Assembly (NCBI GenBank): GCA_000827325.1
Contig: KN832873.1
Coordinates: 1,254,245 to 1,318,244 of the forward strand
Source of the DNA: Oidiodendron maius Zn
Taxonomy: Eukaryota; Ascomycota; Leotiomycetes; Myxotrichaceae
DNA length: 64,000 nt
Direction of reading: 5' to 3'
The translations under genes and the position numbers were made by a program. Below are positions 35,131 through 45,751 of this stretch, one piece after another. The notes beneath the pieces are model-generated. The model was not told where the DNA came from, searched no databases, and worked only from the letters and a program-made list of their open reading frames with translations. Within the stretch, counting starts at the first letter, position 1, and each line of letters opens with the position of its first letter.

Positions 35131-36134
35131 TTACCACTGCTGCTCAGTGGTAGCAGTAGCAGCGCCCCACTCGGTCGAGCCCCCTGGAGCCGCAGCCCAG
35201 TCCTCTCCAGCTGTGCCAGCTGCGTCCCAGTTCGCAGAGGCTGCTCCAGCAGTGGCTGAGGCGGCAGCAAAGGCCCCAGCTCCTGCTCCAGCGACTTCCC
35301 AGTCTGCATTTCCACCGAAGCCTGGCTCAGCGGTGGCCTCATCTGCGCCTATGCATATTAGTCGATTTCTGATATAGTATTTACTTTCGAAGTGTTTTTA
35401 CCTGGAACCTTGGCCTCCTCAGTAATCTCCTTGTTCTCCTCGGCCTCAGGGTCACGGTAGAAGTATAGATCAACCATAACATCCCACTCTGTCTCCCGGG
35501 TGGCAATAGAGCCACGGAGACGGAGAACCTCACGAGCCAGCATCCACCAGATCAAACCAATGGCGTGACGGCCCTTGTTATTGGTTGGGATGGCAACATC
35601 GACGAACTCAGTTGGGGAGTCGGTATCGCAGAGAGCGATAACGGGGATGTTGACATACGAGGCTTCCTTGATGGCCTGGGCATCGGTGCGGGGATCGGTC
35701 ACGATGATGAGGCGAGGCTCCTTGAACGATCGAGTAATGTAGTTGGTGAAGTTACCGGGGGTGAAGCGACCAGCAATGGCCACAGCGCCAGTGTGAGCAG
35801 CAAACTTGAGGACGGCACGTTGTCCGTAGGGGCGGGCAGAGATTACACAAATGTCGGCTGGGTTGTCGACAGCTGCGATAATCCTTGCGGCAAGCACAAT
35901 CTTCTCCCTGCAAAGAACAAAATTTTATAACCCCTCGTATCATAGGTAGTGGGATTAAACATACCAGGTCTTGCCAATGTTGATAACATTGATTCCATCT
36001 GGGCGTGTCTTCCAGAGGTAAGGTTCCATGTGAACCTGGAGGTTCTTGGATCCCAGATGGCACTGAGCGGCCAGGAGCATCTCAATATCCTGGGAGGTGG
36101 CATTGAAAATCGGTGGGAGGTTAGAAGGAGCCAT
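35131..36134 (-). CDS. rps0: 40S ribosomal protein S0 (uS2, laminin-receptor/SA family)
   Basis: Small-subunit ribosomal protein needed for 20S-to-18S rRNA maturation and 40S assembly. Minus-strand exons are 36134-35965, 35907-35402 and 35348-35131, giving 297 aa, the usual length in filamentous ascomycetes. Introns are 57 and 53 bp; the first interrupts the Trp codon of [13 protein letters not shown]. Core motifs seen: [60 protein letters not shown] and [22 protein letters not shown]. The third exon encodes the Ala/Gly/Trp acidic tail (DWxAA-type repeats, ending TEQQW). It is divergent from the mitochondrial uS15 gene, about 300 bp between starts. Confidence 0.97.
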
Positions 36135-36433
36135 ATTTGCGATTTGACTTCAACAGTGTCAAATGCGTCGAGGTGGTGGATGGGCTGTGGTGGAGGAGAT
36201 GAGGAATCGAGTTATTCGAGATTAAAATTCGCGTGTGGGAAAAAAGTTCCAGTGGGATGGTATGGTCCAAAACCCTATCTGTTTTGAGGCCTTGTATATA
36301 AGGCACAAAGCCAGCCTTCTGACACTAACTCTATTAGGACTCGTCCCTAATTTCTGAGATTCTCATGTCGGGACAGGAAGACTTTAGTGAATGTGTAGGC
36401 CAAGCGTCGACAACACATCTTGATCGATGCGCC

Positions 36434-37444
36434 ATGCCTCCTCGAATACCAATTGCACCATGTCTGAGCATATCCAACTGTAAGTATTTTGTACGCAAAA
36501 GCTGAAGAATTCACATTGACTTGGTTTTAGTATGCATACGAGAAGTAAGGACTTCGTCAAATGGACCTTTACCTATCACTTCGATGGCAAACATTGTGAC
36601 GCTTGCCCAGCAGAGGAAGTATAAGGACCCTTATGCATTGGCGCAAGCAAAGCAGAGGAAGGCGGCGAATGTCGCGCGACAGGTGGTTCTCCAGAAACAG
36701 AGACAAGATGCTCTGGGCGACCCCGTTCGAGGCATCACGACCCCATTTATCGAATCGTTCGACAACGTAGGAGGCGCAGATGTGCCCCTTGAAGTCATAT
36801 CCGATTCTTCTCCCGAAGGAATCCGGATTAAGACCCCTGACACGCCAGTATTGAATCATTTCGTGAAGCCAGACGAGCTTGAGCAAGCCATCAAACTCTT
36901 CTATACCCTGACTGAGCCCGTTCCAGCCAAGATACGAGATGTTGCAGATCCAGCGCAAGAAGAGGAGGACCTAAAGAAACATGCAGATGGCCATGCGAGA
37001 GCGACGGCAGCTATAGCCAAGATTGTTAGCTTGGCGAATGCCAATTCCAAGGATAAGACCCGAGCAAATATTCAGCGATGCATAGACAAATTTGGACGTC
37101 ACAATACAGATTTGACCCTAAGACCTCGACCACAGATAAATCCTGCGATTCAGGACGGAAAACCACGGCTGGAGAAGACTCCCAGAGCCGGTCCAGATAC
37201 TGGAAGCTCGGAGGTTCAAATTGCGATTCTGACTGCGAAAATCCGGGTTCTAGCATCTTCATTAGAGCAAAAAGGAGCCCAGAAGGATAAGATTAACAAG
37301 AGAAATTTGAGGCTTCTAGTCCACAGGAGACAGAAGTTGTTAAACTACCTACAGAGGAAAGAGCGAGGGGGTGATCGATGGCGGCATCTGATCGAAACAT
37401 TGGGGTTGACCGAAGGGACTTATAAAGGTGAGATTAGCTTGTAA
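36434..37444 (+). CDS. mrps28: mitochondrial small-subunit ribosomal protein uS15m (Mrps28)
   Basis: Mitochondrial ribosome component. Exon 1 (36434-36479) encodes MPPRIPIAPCLSISN, then a 51-bp intron (GTAAGT donor, TTTTAG acceptor) and exon 2 (36531-37444), giving about 319 aa. The N-terminus, with Arg and few acids, suits a mitochondrial presequence. The bacterial-S15-like domain occupies the last 90 residues or so (DTGSSEVQIAILTAKIRVL, NKRNLRLLVHRRQKLLNYLQ). The long N-terminal extension is typical of fungal Mrps28. Without the first exon the frame has no ATG near its start, which supports the splice. It is divergent from rps0. Confidence 0.92.
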
Positions 37445-37597
37445 ACTAGATGTATCAAGTATTGTCACAAATGTATTATATATAGTGCGGTGTTTCAAGT
37501 AGTCTTAATTGTGTCCCTGTTCTCCCAACGCCATTCCTTACAACATTTGACAGGGCATCGATAGGGTTGATTTCCATAAAAGAAGACCTGTCAACCA

Positions 37598-38847
37598 CTA
37601 GAATACACTAATGTAGTTACCAATCCGCTCTTTCTGGTTCTGTGCTATACACTCAGCAATCCAAGTGATATTCCGGATCTCCTAGATATTGTTAGCCTTC
37701 CTAAACAAGAATATCAGCCGTCTGAACATACCTGTTCACGTAACTTCACCCAAGCATACACAATCGCGTACGTAAATTGCCGCGTGAATGCGTCCTTTGA
37801 AATCTCCATTTCCTTTTGGTAAAACATATCCTCCAAGCTCTTGCCCTCTCCACCGGCTCCTCCGCTCATATTTCCAGCACCAACGCCACTTCCCTGACCC
37901 ATGCCAGTGGCATCGAAGTAGCTTTTGTAGTCACCCACGCCCTCAGCAGCGATCCGAACACCTTCAATATCCTCTGCCTTTGATAACATGTATGTTCCTT
38001 CAGGGTAGAGACGGCCAAAGTTTGGGTATAGTTTCTTGCGATCAGCCTTTGTGAGTTCCGTTCCAAACGAGTTCAGTGTAATATTGATAGCTCGACGATC
38101 AGCTTCAAACTCCAACATTTCTGTCATGATCTCCGCGGTAGGTGTGCCAGCCATATCTGGATCAGAATTGACAAACTTATGAAAGTCTTCCAGGTAGTTC
38201 TTGTACAGAGTGTTCCTAACGATTTCGATGTTCAACTCATCTAGATCCTGATGGCTCAAGCTTCCCTTAAAGTATGGTGCAAGTGGTGTTTCAATCAAGA
38301 CACTGTTATATAGTTCTTCAATGTTCGTTGCTACGCAGAGCACTGGCATGGTTTCGAACCATCCAAGAGGGTGGCATCTTTCAAGAAGTTCGCGAGTATC
38401 TCTTTCGTGCAAGGTCCCTGTAATCAAAAGCGCCACGTTATCGATCATGTAACCGTAGGTCAGGTAATCCATAAATTTCGCTAATGACCCCACAGAATTT
38501 GCTCGAACGTATCTGAATTCCGAGATCAATTTGTCGGTAGTTCTGGCAGCGAGGGAGGAGGTCGAAGGGTTGGGTGGAAGAGAGGCAAGGAAGTCGCCAT
38601 AAGCTGGTCCGAGCTGGAGTTTGAGGTCTAAGAATCCTTAGTACAGCATTCCCAATGAGCCATCAACTCCCACGCACCATCTATTGTCTCGCATTGTACT
38701 AAGTTGCTGTAATTCTGGCCTGTCAGGAGGGTGTTTCGGTAACCTCTCACGATGCCTTCAATATACCTTTCAATTGGTTAGTCGTCTAGCTTCATGTAGT
38801 GCAATAGCTTCTTACCCATTGTTGACATTATAGAATAGGCCCTCCAT
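37598..38847 (-). CDS. vma6: V-type proton ATPase subunit d (Vma6)
   Basis: Subunit d of the vacuolar ATPase V0 sector, which couples the central stalk to the c-ring on vacuolar membranes. Four minus-strand exons: 38847-38816, 38766-38678, 38627-37732 and 37681-37598, giving 366 aa. Introns are 49, 50 and 50 bp. Exon 1 encodes only MEGLFYNVNNG, the hallmark family N-terminus; exon 2 continues YIEGIVRGYRNTLLTGQNY. The central exon has SEFRYVRANSVGSLAKFMDYLTY-type sequence and CHPLGWF. The last exon gives EIRNITWIAECIAQNQKERI and a short end. A Gly-rich insert near 285-305 is typical of fungal forms. It is divergent from nop58 (273 bp). Confidence 0.96.
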
Positions 38848-39120
38848 TGTGACTGATATATGGGAGGGTCTCTGATACTTGACACACCTTGATCTCTAGG
38901 TCGCCAGCTCGCTTTACCATTGCCTGAATCGAAGCCACGCGGGCTAGCAATCACATGATCCAGATATTGCGCTAAACCCAAAAAAGAGGCACAAGTTCCA
39001 ATTAGCGGCGTCCACTTTCTTCCCGCGAACTTTTTTTTCTGAAAACATCGAGCTTCACGAACAGTGCACAAGCACCAATATTGAACGCACGACGACAACA
39101 AATATTTTCCAGTGGCCAAG

Positions 39121-41287
39121 ATGGGCCTGTTTGTCCTTAGTGAAACAAGCGCGGGGTTCGCCCTCTTCAAAGCCCGCGACAAGAAGATATTAAAGGATGA
39201 TTTTGCTGCGGAGGTTGATACCGCAGAGGGTCTCAATGGCCTGTAAGTACAAATAACCTGCAATCAATTCCGCCTTTAGTATTTTCAGAGTTCTAATTAA
39301 ACATATTGATGTAGCCTCAAATTGAAGCAATTTGAGAAGTTTAATAGTGCGGCAGAAGCTTTGGAAGAAGTAGCTGCATTGGTAGACGGAAAAGTCTCAC
39401 CTATGTTATCAAAGCTTCTGGACTCACTGAAAGATGAGAAAAAGGCGTCTTTAGCTGTGGCAGACCCAAAGCTGGGGCAGGCCATCAACAAGCTTCCAGG
39501 AATTACCCTCACCCCAATCTCAGATTCGACTACTAATGACCTCTACCGTGCGATCCGGGAAAATCTTTCCTCTCTTATTCCTGGCCTTCTACCTGAAAAT
39601 ATTTCTACCATGTCTCTTGGATTATCGCATTCTCTATCGCGACATAAGCTTAAGTTCTCGCCTGATAAGGTTGACACTATGATCGTCCAGGCCATCGCCC
39701 TTCTGGACGATCTGGACAAGGAGCTTAATACATATGCGATGCGCGTCAAGGAGTGGTACGGGTGGCACTTCCCTGAGATGGGAAAGATCGTGAACGACAA
39801 TTTGGCTTACTCACGAATAATCTTAAAGGTTGGCATGCGCTCGAGCACTTCGAACACGGACCTGTCCGATATTCTCCCAGAGGAGATCGAAACTGCTGTT
39901 AAGGCGGCTGCTGAAGTCAGTATGGGTACTGAAATTACTGAGGAGGATCTAGAAAACATTAAGCTACTGGCGGAGCAAGTCGTCGGATTCACCGAATACC
40001 GCCAACAGCTATCCAGCTATCTGTCGGCCCGCATGCAGGCTATTGCGCCCAATCTGACGGAACTTGTTGGCGAGCTTGTCGGTGCTAGACTCATCGCTCA
40101 TGCTGGATCTTTAATGAACCTTGCAAAGAGCCCCGCCAGTACTATTCAAATACTGGGTGCCGAGAAAGCATTGTTCCGCGCGCTCAAGACCAAACACGAC
40201 ACTCCGAAGTATGGACTAATCTATCACGCATCACTTGTCGGTCAAGCCACTGGCAAAAATAAGGGCAAGATTGCTCGCATGTTAGCAGCCAAAGCAGCTA
40301 TAGGTCTCCGTGTCGATGCTCTATCGGATTGGAGCGCCGAAGGCGAAGGCAAGGGCGATGATATCGATGAGGAGGAGAGATCTGCAGTCGGTGTCAACTG
40401 GCGTGCTAGAATCGAGCGTCAGCTTAGAGTATTGGAGGGGAAGCCTCCACTTCCGAGAGGGGTTGCTGTTGGACCAAACGGCGCTGCTGCACCGGCTCCT
40501 GGTAAATGGGAGGTCAAAGAGGCCAGAAAATACAATGCGGACGCTGATGGACTTGCTGGTGATGAGCCCGCTGCTATTGCTGCAGTCTCTGAGAAAAAGG
40601 GGAAGAAGGAGAAGAAGGAGAAGAAGGAGAAGAAAGAAATGAAACCTCTCATCGAAGAGGTCGCAGATAAGTCAGAATCCGAAGAATCTGATGAAGAAAT
40701 GGAAGATGTGAGTATTGATCTTCGACCTGTCACTTTTGAATTGGTCAACTGACATATAATAGGCCCCCAATGAGTCCAAAAAAGCTGGCGCCGACTCTTC
40801 TTCTAATGAATCTGATATTTCTGAGCCTAAGGATTCTAACTGGCAATCATCCACTCTTGGCAATACTAAGGCAGCCAAGAAGGCGCGTAAGAAGGAGCGC
40901 CATGAGCGACGACTTACGACTGCGGAGGAACGGGCGGAGAAGAAGGCAGAGCGGAAGGCAAAGGAAGCAAAACAAGCCATGAAGGAACAGCAGAGACGAA
41001 AAGAGTCCGGGCAAGAGGTTGCTACTGTTCTTACTCCATCCAAAGGCGAAGACCCAGATATCAAGAGAGCCGCTGCCTTAGGAATGAAGCTTGAGAAGTA
41101 CAAGCGAAGGATGCTCCAAGGAAAGATTAAGGTTGATGCAGATGGCATCCCAATTCTTGTGAGTAAAAAGGACAAGAAGAATGCAGAGGCGTCAGAAGCC
41201 GTCCCGGAGGTTGCAGGGAAGAAGAGGAAATTAGAAGAGAATACAGAGAAGTCAGAGAGGAAGAAGAAGAAGAAGAGTAAGGAATGA
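39121..41287 (+). CDS. nop58: nucleolar protein Nop58 (box C/D snoRNP core)
   Basis: Core protein of box C/D snoRNPs guiding 2'-O-methylation and pre-rRNA processing. Exons are 39121-39242, 39315-40707 and 40763-41287, giving about 679 aa. Exon 1 encodes [20 protein letters not shown]. The NOP5 N-terminal domain is followed by the coiled coil and the Nop domain ([22 protein letters not shown], then [11 protein letters not shown] and [15 protein letters not shown]). The third exon, after a GTGAGT donor, carries an acidic-Ser stretch and a long Lys/Arg/Glu helix, then a [20 protein letters not shown] segment and a KKKKKSKE end. Total length is well above the 511 aa of yeast Nop58; the excess is in this tail. 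Upstream K-K-E repeats (near residue 490) are usual for the family. Confidence 0.96.
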
Positions 41288-41643
41288 AGCCTGGTGTATA
41301 ATAAGGTTTCCGTAACTTGGCGTTGTATATCTGGCGTTACCTTGGGAAGGAGGCGTATAATTGAATTGGTGGTTGGTTATGGCATGTGTGGTATCTGCAT
41401 ATAACCTGGACATTCCAAAAAAAATTTCATTATCTTATTGTACCAATGTAAAGAATATGTGGGTTTTCTATCTACGTACTTCTGAAGCTAGCAACTCCAT
41501 ACCGACCTAGAACTATCCATCTAAGAATTTGCGGTTCTGAGCAAAGCGACATATGAAGCCCCGCGCTACTAGCCCGCTCGCCTAAATAGCCTTGTTCTCG
41601 ACTTTAATGTTAGACAACTGCTGGACACCAACTCTTACATCAA
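41288..41643 (+). other. intergenic region nop58 / RS-Hub1 gene
   Basis: About 356 bp, AT-rich, with the nop58 3' end and the short promoter of the next gene in the same direction. No element was recognised. Confidence 0.4.
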
Positions 41644-42285
41644 ATGGCCGATCATAGAACGAGATCCAGATCTCCACTTCCAAGACAAGCTGGCCCTTCG
41701 AGGCGAAGAAGCCGATCTCCTCGAAAGCGCGGCGACGACAGAGACCGGCGCGATCGACCTCGGCGCGGAGGCGGCAGTGGCGGGTTTAGATGGAAGGAGA
41801 AACGTAGAGACACCAAAGATGAACGAGAGGGAAGCGAAAGGAGGTTAGAACGAGGATATCGAAACCGCTCACGCTCGCCACAACGTGATCGGAGGCCAGA
41901 AAGAGATGACAAAGGAACTGCTGCGGTTGAAGACAAATTCGGCGTCGCAGAGAAATTTGGCTCAAGTGCAAGCAAGACCAAAGAGGAGAACACGGATAAG
42001 CCGCCCCAACGTCCCGCTGCGAAGCCTGCTCCTGTGGTTGCAGGAGAACCGATGATTGTCGTTCATGTCAATGATCGACTAGGCACTAAAGCCGCAGTTC
42101 CATGTCTGGCGTCCGATACAATCAAGTTATTCAAGCATCAAGTTGCTGCGATGATTGGAAGGCAGCCGCACGAGATTCTTCTGAAGAGGCAGAGCGAGCG
42201 ACCGTTTAAGGATCAATTGACGCTGGAGGATTACGGCATCAGCAATGGAGTTCAGATCGATTTGGAAATTGATACTGGAGAATAA
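41644..42285 (+). CDS. RS-rich protein with C-terminal Hub1/UBL5-like ubiquitin fold
   Basis: Single-exon frame of 213 aa. Residues 1-90 are Arg/Ser/Asp-rich with repeated RSRSP and RDRR units, like SR-type splicing proteins. A linker follows (90-135). Residues 138-213 form a ubiquitin-like domain close to Hub1/UBL5: VNDRLGTK, then CLASDTIKLFKHQVA, ILLKRQSERPFKDQLTLEDY and the final strand IDLEIDTGE. Hub1 is a small (about 73 aa) splicing modifier that binds HIND motifs of Snu66 and is not conjugated through a diglycine; no GG end is present here either, and the usual Tyr-Tyr end is replaced by TGE. An RS domain on the same chain would anchor it to the spliceosome. That role is inferred from both parts. 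Confidence 0.85.
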   Translation: MADHRTRSRSPLPRQAGPSRRRSRSPRKRGDDRDRRDRPRRGGGSGGFRWKEKRRDTKDEREGSERRLERGYRNRSRSPQRDRRPERDDKGTAAVEDKFGVAEKFGSSASKTKEENTDKPPQRPAAKPAPVVAGEPMIVVHVNDRLGTKAAVPCLASDTIKLFKHQVAAMIGRQPHEILLKRQSERPFKDQLTLEDYGISNGVQIDLEIDTGE

Positions 42286-42706
42286 GATGGCACAAGACAC
42301 GAAAAGTTGTCATTGGGTGGTGTCTGATAGTCGGGATAAAATTCATGAAAGTAATATGATGTCTAACATGGACATTTTCTTTGAGCCACTCATTTGGGCC
42401 TGGCGGCGCTCGAGATGCGTAACAGTCCGGCATATGGGAGGTCTCTAGAGTTGATGGGATTGCCTACTACTGTGTATATCACCAAGCACACAAGGATGCT
42501 TAATTAGAGCCATAATGACAAATATCATTTGCCATCAGGATGGAGCGGAGTGCTCCCAACACTCCTCCGCGGACACAATTGGTTTATGATATAATAAGTG
42601 ACATGTTGATGCTATTCTTGATCCCACAAGCCCCACAGCTGTGACAAACTGGACCAAAACCCCGCTCAGTCACACCCCCACGTGTATTGAGACCGGGTGC
42701 TTTTCC
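42286..42706. other. convergent intergenic region
   Basis: Between the RS-Hub1 gene and the alpha/beta hydrolase, which converge. Contains a CACGTG at 42679-42684. No gene is supported. Confidence 0.4.
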
Positions 42707-43876
42707 TTATAATACAAAGCCATGATGCTTGTGGGTTGTTTTGATGAAGCTGACGGCCGTATCAAATGCTTCCGTGCGTGATTTCTCGTCAATCACTCCA
42801 GCAGGCACTGACATGTATCAGAATCATAGTTCGAAGAAGGCTGAAGGCTATACTGAAAAGGAGAGTAGCTTACATTCCAACCACCCATGAAACCCTTCCT
42901 CAAACACCCTTCTCTGTAGTCTCCTCGCCCCTCCCTCGGCTTCTATTTCCTTGCTCAACCTCTCTGTAAAAGCCAACTGCTCGTGGAGTAGGATATCCAC
43001 AGCAGCGACTATAAAGCACATATCTCTTGGAAGCTTCCCAGCAGGGGCGAGGATGGGATGAAGAACCGGACTTGAGGCATTCCTGATGAGGTTTTGACGA
43101 TTGGCGTAGCTATCAGCCAGTAAGGGTAGGAAGAATCCGAGTGGGTCTCTCTTGGGGTAGTTGTCAGGTTTGGGCTTCGCCTCAGGAGGAAGACGAAGGT
43201 CGACCTAGTTACAGATCAGCACTGTGCTGTACATATATCCAGAGCCGCCTAATATGCATCATCACATGAAAGATATGGATTTACTGACGGGCGCATAAAA
43301 TGTCACGCTTGCTTTGACTGCTGTCTTTGCCGGTGGACGAAGGCCTTCCTGTTGGGAGATCCCAAGGGCTAGATTCGCTCCCGCCGAGAAGCCGCTCACA
43401 GTCATGAGCTCCGGATCCGCACCCAACTTCTCCTCTGCATTCGCTAGCAACCAGCGCGCGACATCCTCCACATCCTCATGGGCAGCAGGAAACGTGTGCA
43501 CAGGTGCACACCTATACTGCGTGCTCACTACCACGGCCCCTGTGCCATCTGCGAGAAGTTGACAGAATGGGGCGTCATATTCTGCCAATCCTCCTAAGAA
43601 TGCCCCACCATGGACATCGAGATGAAGAGGCCGGAGCCTGTTATCTGATAGTCGGGGTTGGTGGAAGATGATGGCACGGACAGAGCAGCCAGGTCTGCGC
43701 GTTGGAATGTAATGAACTTTAAAGGGAGCAGAGAATATGAAAGGAGCAGTTTTGAGGATATAAGTGATAAATGAGAGTGGTTGCAAGCAGAGGAGGCGCC
43801 AGCGATACTGGAATGGGAGCCTGCTGAAAATAGCATCGAAGGTTGGGCGAAGCGAGTGCAAGAGTACAGACAACAT
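42707..43876 (-). CDS. alpha/beta hydrolase fold-3 esterase
   Basis: Carboxylester hydrolase of the HSL/arylacetamide-deacetylase-like group. Minus-strand exons are 43876-43289, 43204-42874 and 42807-42707, giving about 339 aa. Intron 1 has a GTCAGT donor and CTAG acceptor (84 bp) and restores FYAPVDLRLPPEAKP. Intron 2 (66 bp) has GTAAGC. The oxyanion motif HGGAF is near residue 91; the nucleophile is in GFSAG (about 164-168). The acid is the Asp of AAVDILLHE and the base His lies in EGFHGW near 305, so the catalytic triad is complete. The N-terminal 40 residues include a hydrophobic stretch (LLCLQPLSFITYILKTAPFIF) that may anchor it to a membrane. It is divergent from the reductase gene. The natural substrate is unknown. 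Confidence 0.88.
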
Positions 43877-44329
43877 GGCTGCAGTAGAAATGTGGACTGG
43901 AGGACGTAGGACTATCCCAAGCAGGGACCAATTCTGTCATCGTCAAGCTGACTGCAGCTACCGTAACCTGACTGAGGTGCAAGATGGGCCATCAGAGGTG
44001 TAGGCACGATGTTAGCTCTTGGTCCCGCTCAACAAGGTTTATGCCTGAGCACCTGCAGGTAGTTATTTTGCAGGGAGCCCACTAGACTTGATGATGACTG
44101 GCCATCATACATACTATGCAGTACAGTACAGTCCATATACTGTAGCTGCATGGACATTCGGAAATCAGGAGATAAGATTTGACTGCGTAGAACTTGCAGC
44201 CTCGTCTCGTGTGCGCGTATAAGCTTATGTTTGCGAAATTTCTACCGCATATAATTGACATTGTCTTACCGGCTTCCCTTGTTCCTTACTCTGCAATCTC
44301 AATTGAGCCCACTGTCTTGCTCCGTCGAG
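43877..44329. other. divergent promoter region hydrolase / reductase
   Basis: 453 bp between two divergent accessory genes, which may be co-regulated. No CGG-N-CCG palindrome was identified with confidence. Confidence 0.4.
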
Positions 44330-45140
44330 ATGCATCTCATTCTCACTGGCGCAACGGGCCTCGTGGGCTCAGGAGTCCTTCACCACATGATCAACACGGC
44401 TGCCGTCACAACTGTTTCGGTTCTCGCTCGACGACCTGTCCCGCAAGCTGAAGGTCACGACAAAGTGAAGGTCATCGTCCAGAAAGACTTCGGCTCTTAT
44501 CCAGAAGAATTATTGGAGCAGCTGAGGGGCGCAGAAGGATGTGTCTGGGCTCAGGGGATTAGTATCACGAAAGTGACCAAAGAGTTAGTATATATTTTCT
44601 ACGTCTTTTCACTAGTACCCCATGCTAATTTATCGATTTAATTAAAGAGAATATCAAAAAATTACATACGATTGGCCTCTTGCTGCAGCCCGCGCTTTTT
44701 GCAAGATTCCTGGCAACCCAAAACCTTTCAAATTTGTGTATATCTCTGGCCAAGGTGCGACAACTTCCCCAGGAATCTTCACCCAGCACTTCGGCGTCAT
44801 TAAGGGGCGCGCAGAAGCATCTCTTCTTGCGCTAGCCAAGGATCCTAAATTCAAGAATCTGAGGCCCTATTCTTTGAGACCCGGTGGCGTCGACCCGGTT
44901 CACCATGTAGAGATTCACAAATTCTTACCTCAGAGAAAGGGTTTTCAGAAAGTCATGGAGGAGTCGCTAGTATCAGCATTGAGAGTCGCAATGAAGAGTA
45001 CGATTAGCCCGACGAGAGAGCTGGGAAGAGTTGCAACGGATTTGGCCAGTGGTGATGGACAGCCCCTTCAAGGCAAAGGCCTGGAGGATGAAGGCAGGAT
45101 ACTTAGCAATGTTGCAATAAGGAGATTAGCTGGGATTTAG
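44330..45140 (+). CDS. NAD(P)-binding Rossmann-fold reductase, NmrA/HTATIP2-like
   Basis: Atypical short-chain dehydrogenase-type protein. Exons are 44330-44583 and 44648-45140. The 64-bp intron (GTTAGT donor, phase 2) restores VTKEEYQKITYDWPLAAA, giving 248 aa. ATG 44330 begins MHLILTGATGLVGSG, whose G-A-T-G-L-V-G is the dinucleotide-binding loop at the extreme N-terminus; the upstream ATG at 44255 was not used because it puts 25 extra residues before the strand. VYISGQGA near residue 135 corresponds to the active-site Ser strand, and LRPGGVD near 185 to the substrate loop. The enzyme is uncharacterised. It is divergent from an esterase and next to a Zn2Cys6 regulator, suggesting a shared accessory pathway. 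Confidence 0.85.
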
Positions 45141-45751
45141 GAACGAATATTGGGGGATGAGGTCTGAAGGCTGTTGCGTCGTATATTTCGACATCCGGGC
45201 ATTGAGCGATATCAAGGCAACTACAACACGGGATAAATGCAAGGAGATTCTCCAACGAAGCCAGGAATTTATAAAGTTAATACGAGGATAATGATATCTC
45301 CAATTCCTAACTACCCCATTGTAGGGTTAAAATTGCTCCTTTCGTCCAGTACGGACCTTTACAAGACCGTCATTGAGTTTAGAAATGGCATTCACAATCA
45401 TCTATAAATTCTACCCTTGAGATGAATTGCTCGCCGCACTGATATGGAAAGTAGAGACTCTGAATCCATCCGTCGCCAATGCTTGAGATCAAAATCGATT
45501 TACACCAGAATCTCTCAGCCCTACCGTAAGGCGGTTAAGAGACGATTCTCATTTAAGCGGGGAGTCAATCATCGCGCGTCAGCTTTCTGCCCAAATTTCT
45601 CCCAAAGATAATACATGCGGAGACACAAATCCCCAAATCGTCAAATCAATCTCCTGCGAAAGTATTCCCTTCTTTCTCTCGTCGAACTATGCAAATACCC
45701 GGCCCTGCGCCCAAGGACTCCATTAAATAATGAGGGCCGGACGTTTCGAAT
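45141..45751 (+). other. intergenic region upstream of the Zn2Cys6 gene
   Basis: About 610 bp without a supported gene. The frame 45615-45929 overlaps the start of the transcription factor in another phase and is rejected. Confidence 0.45.
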
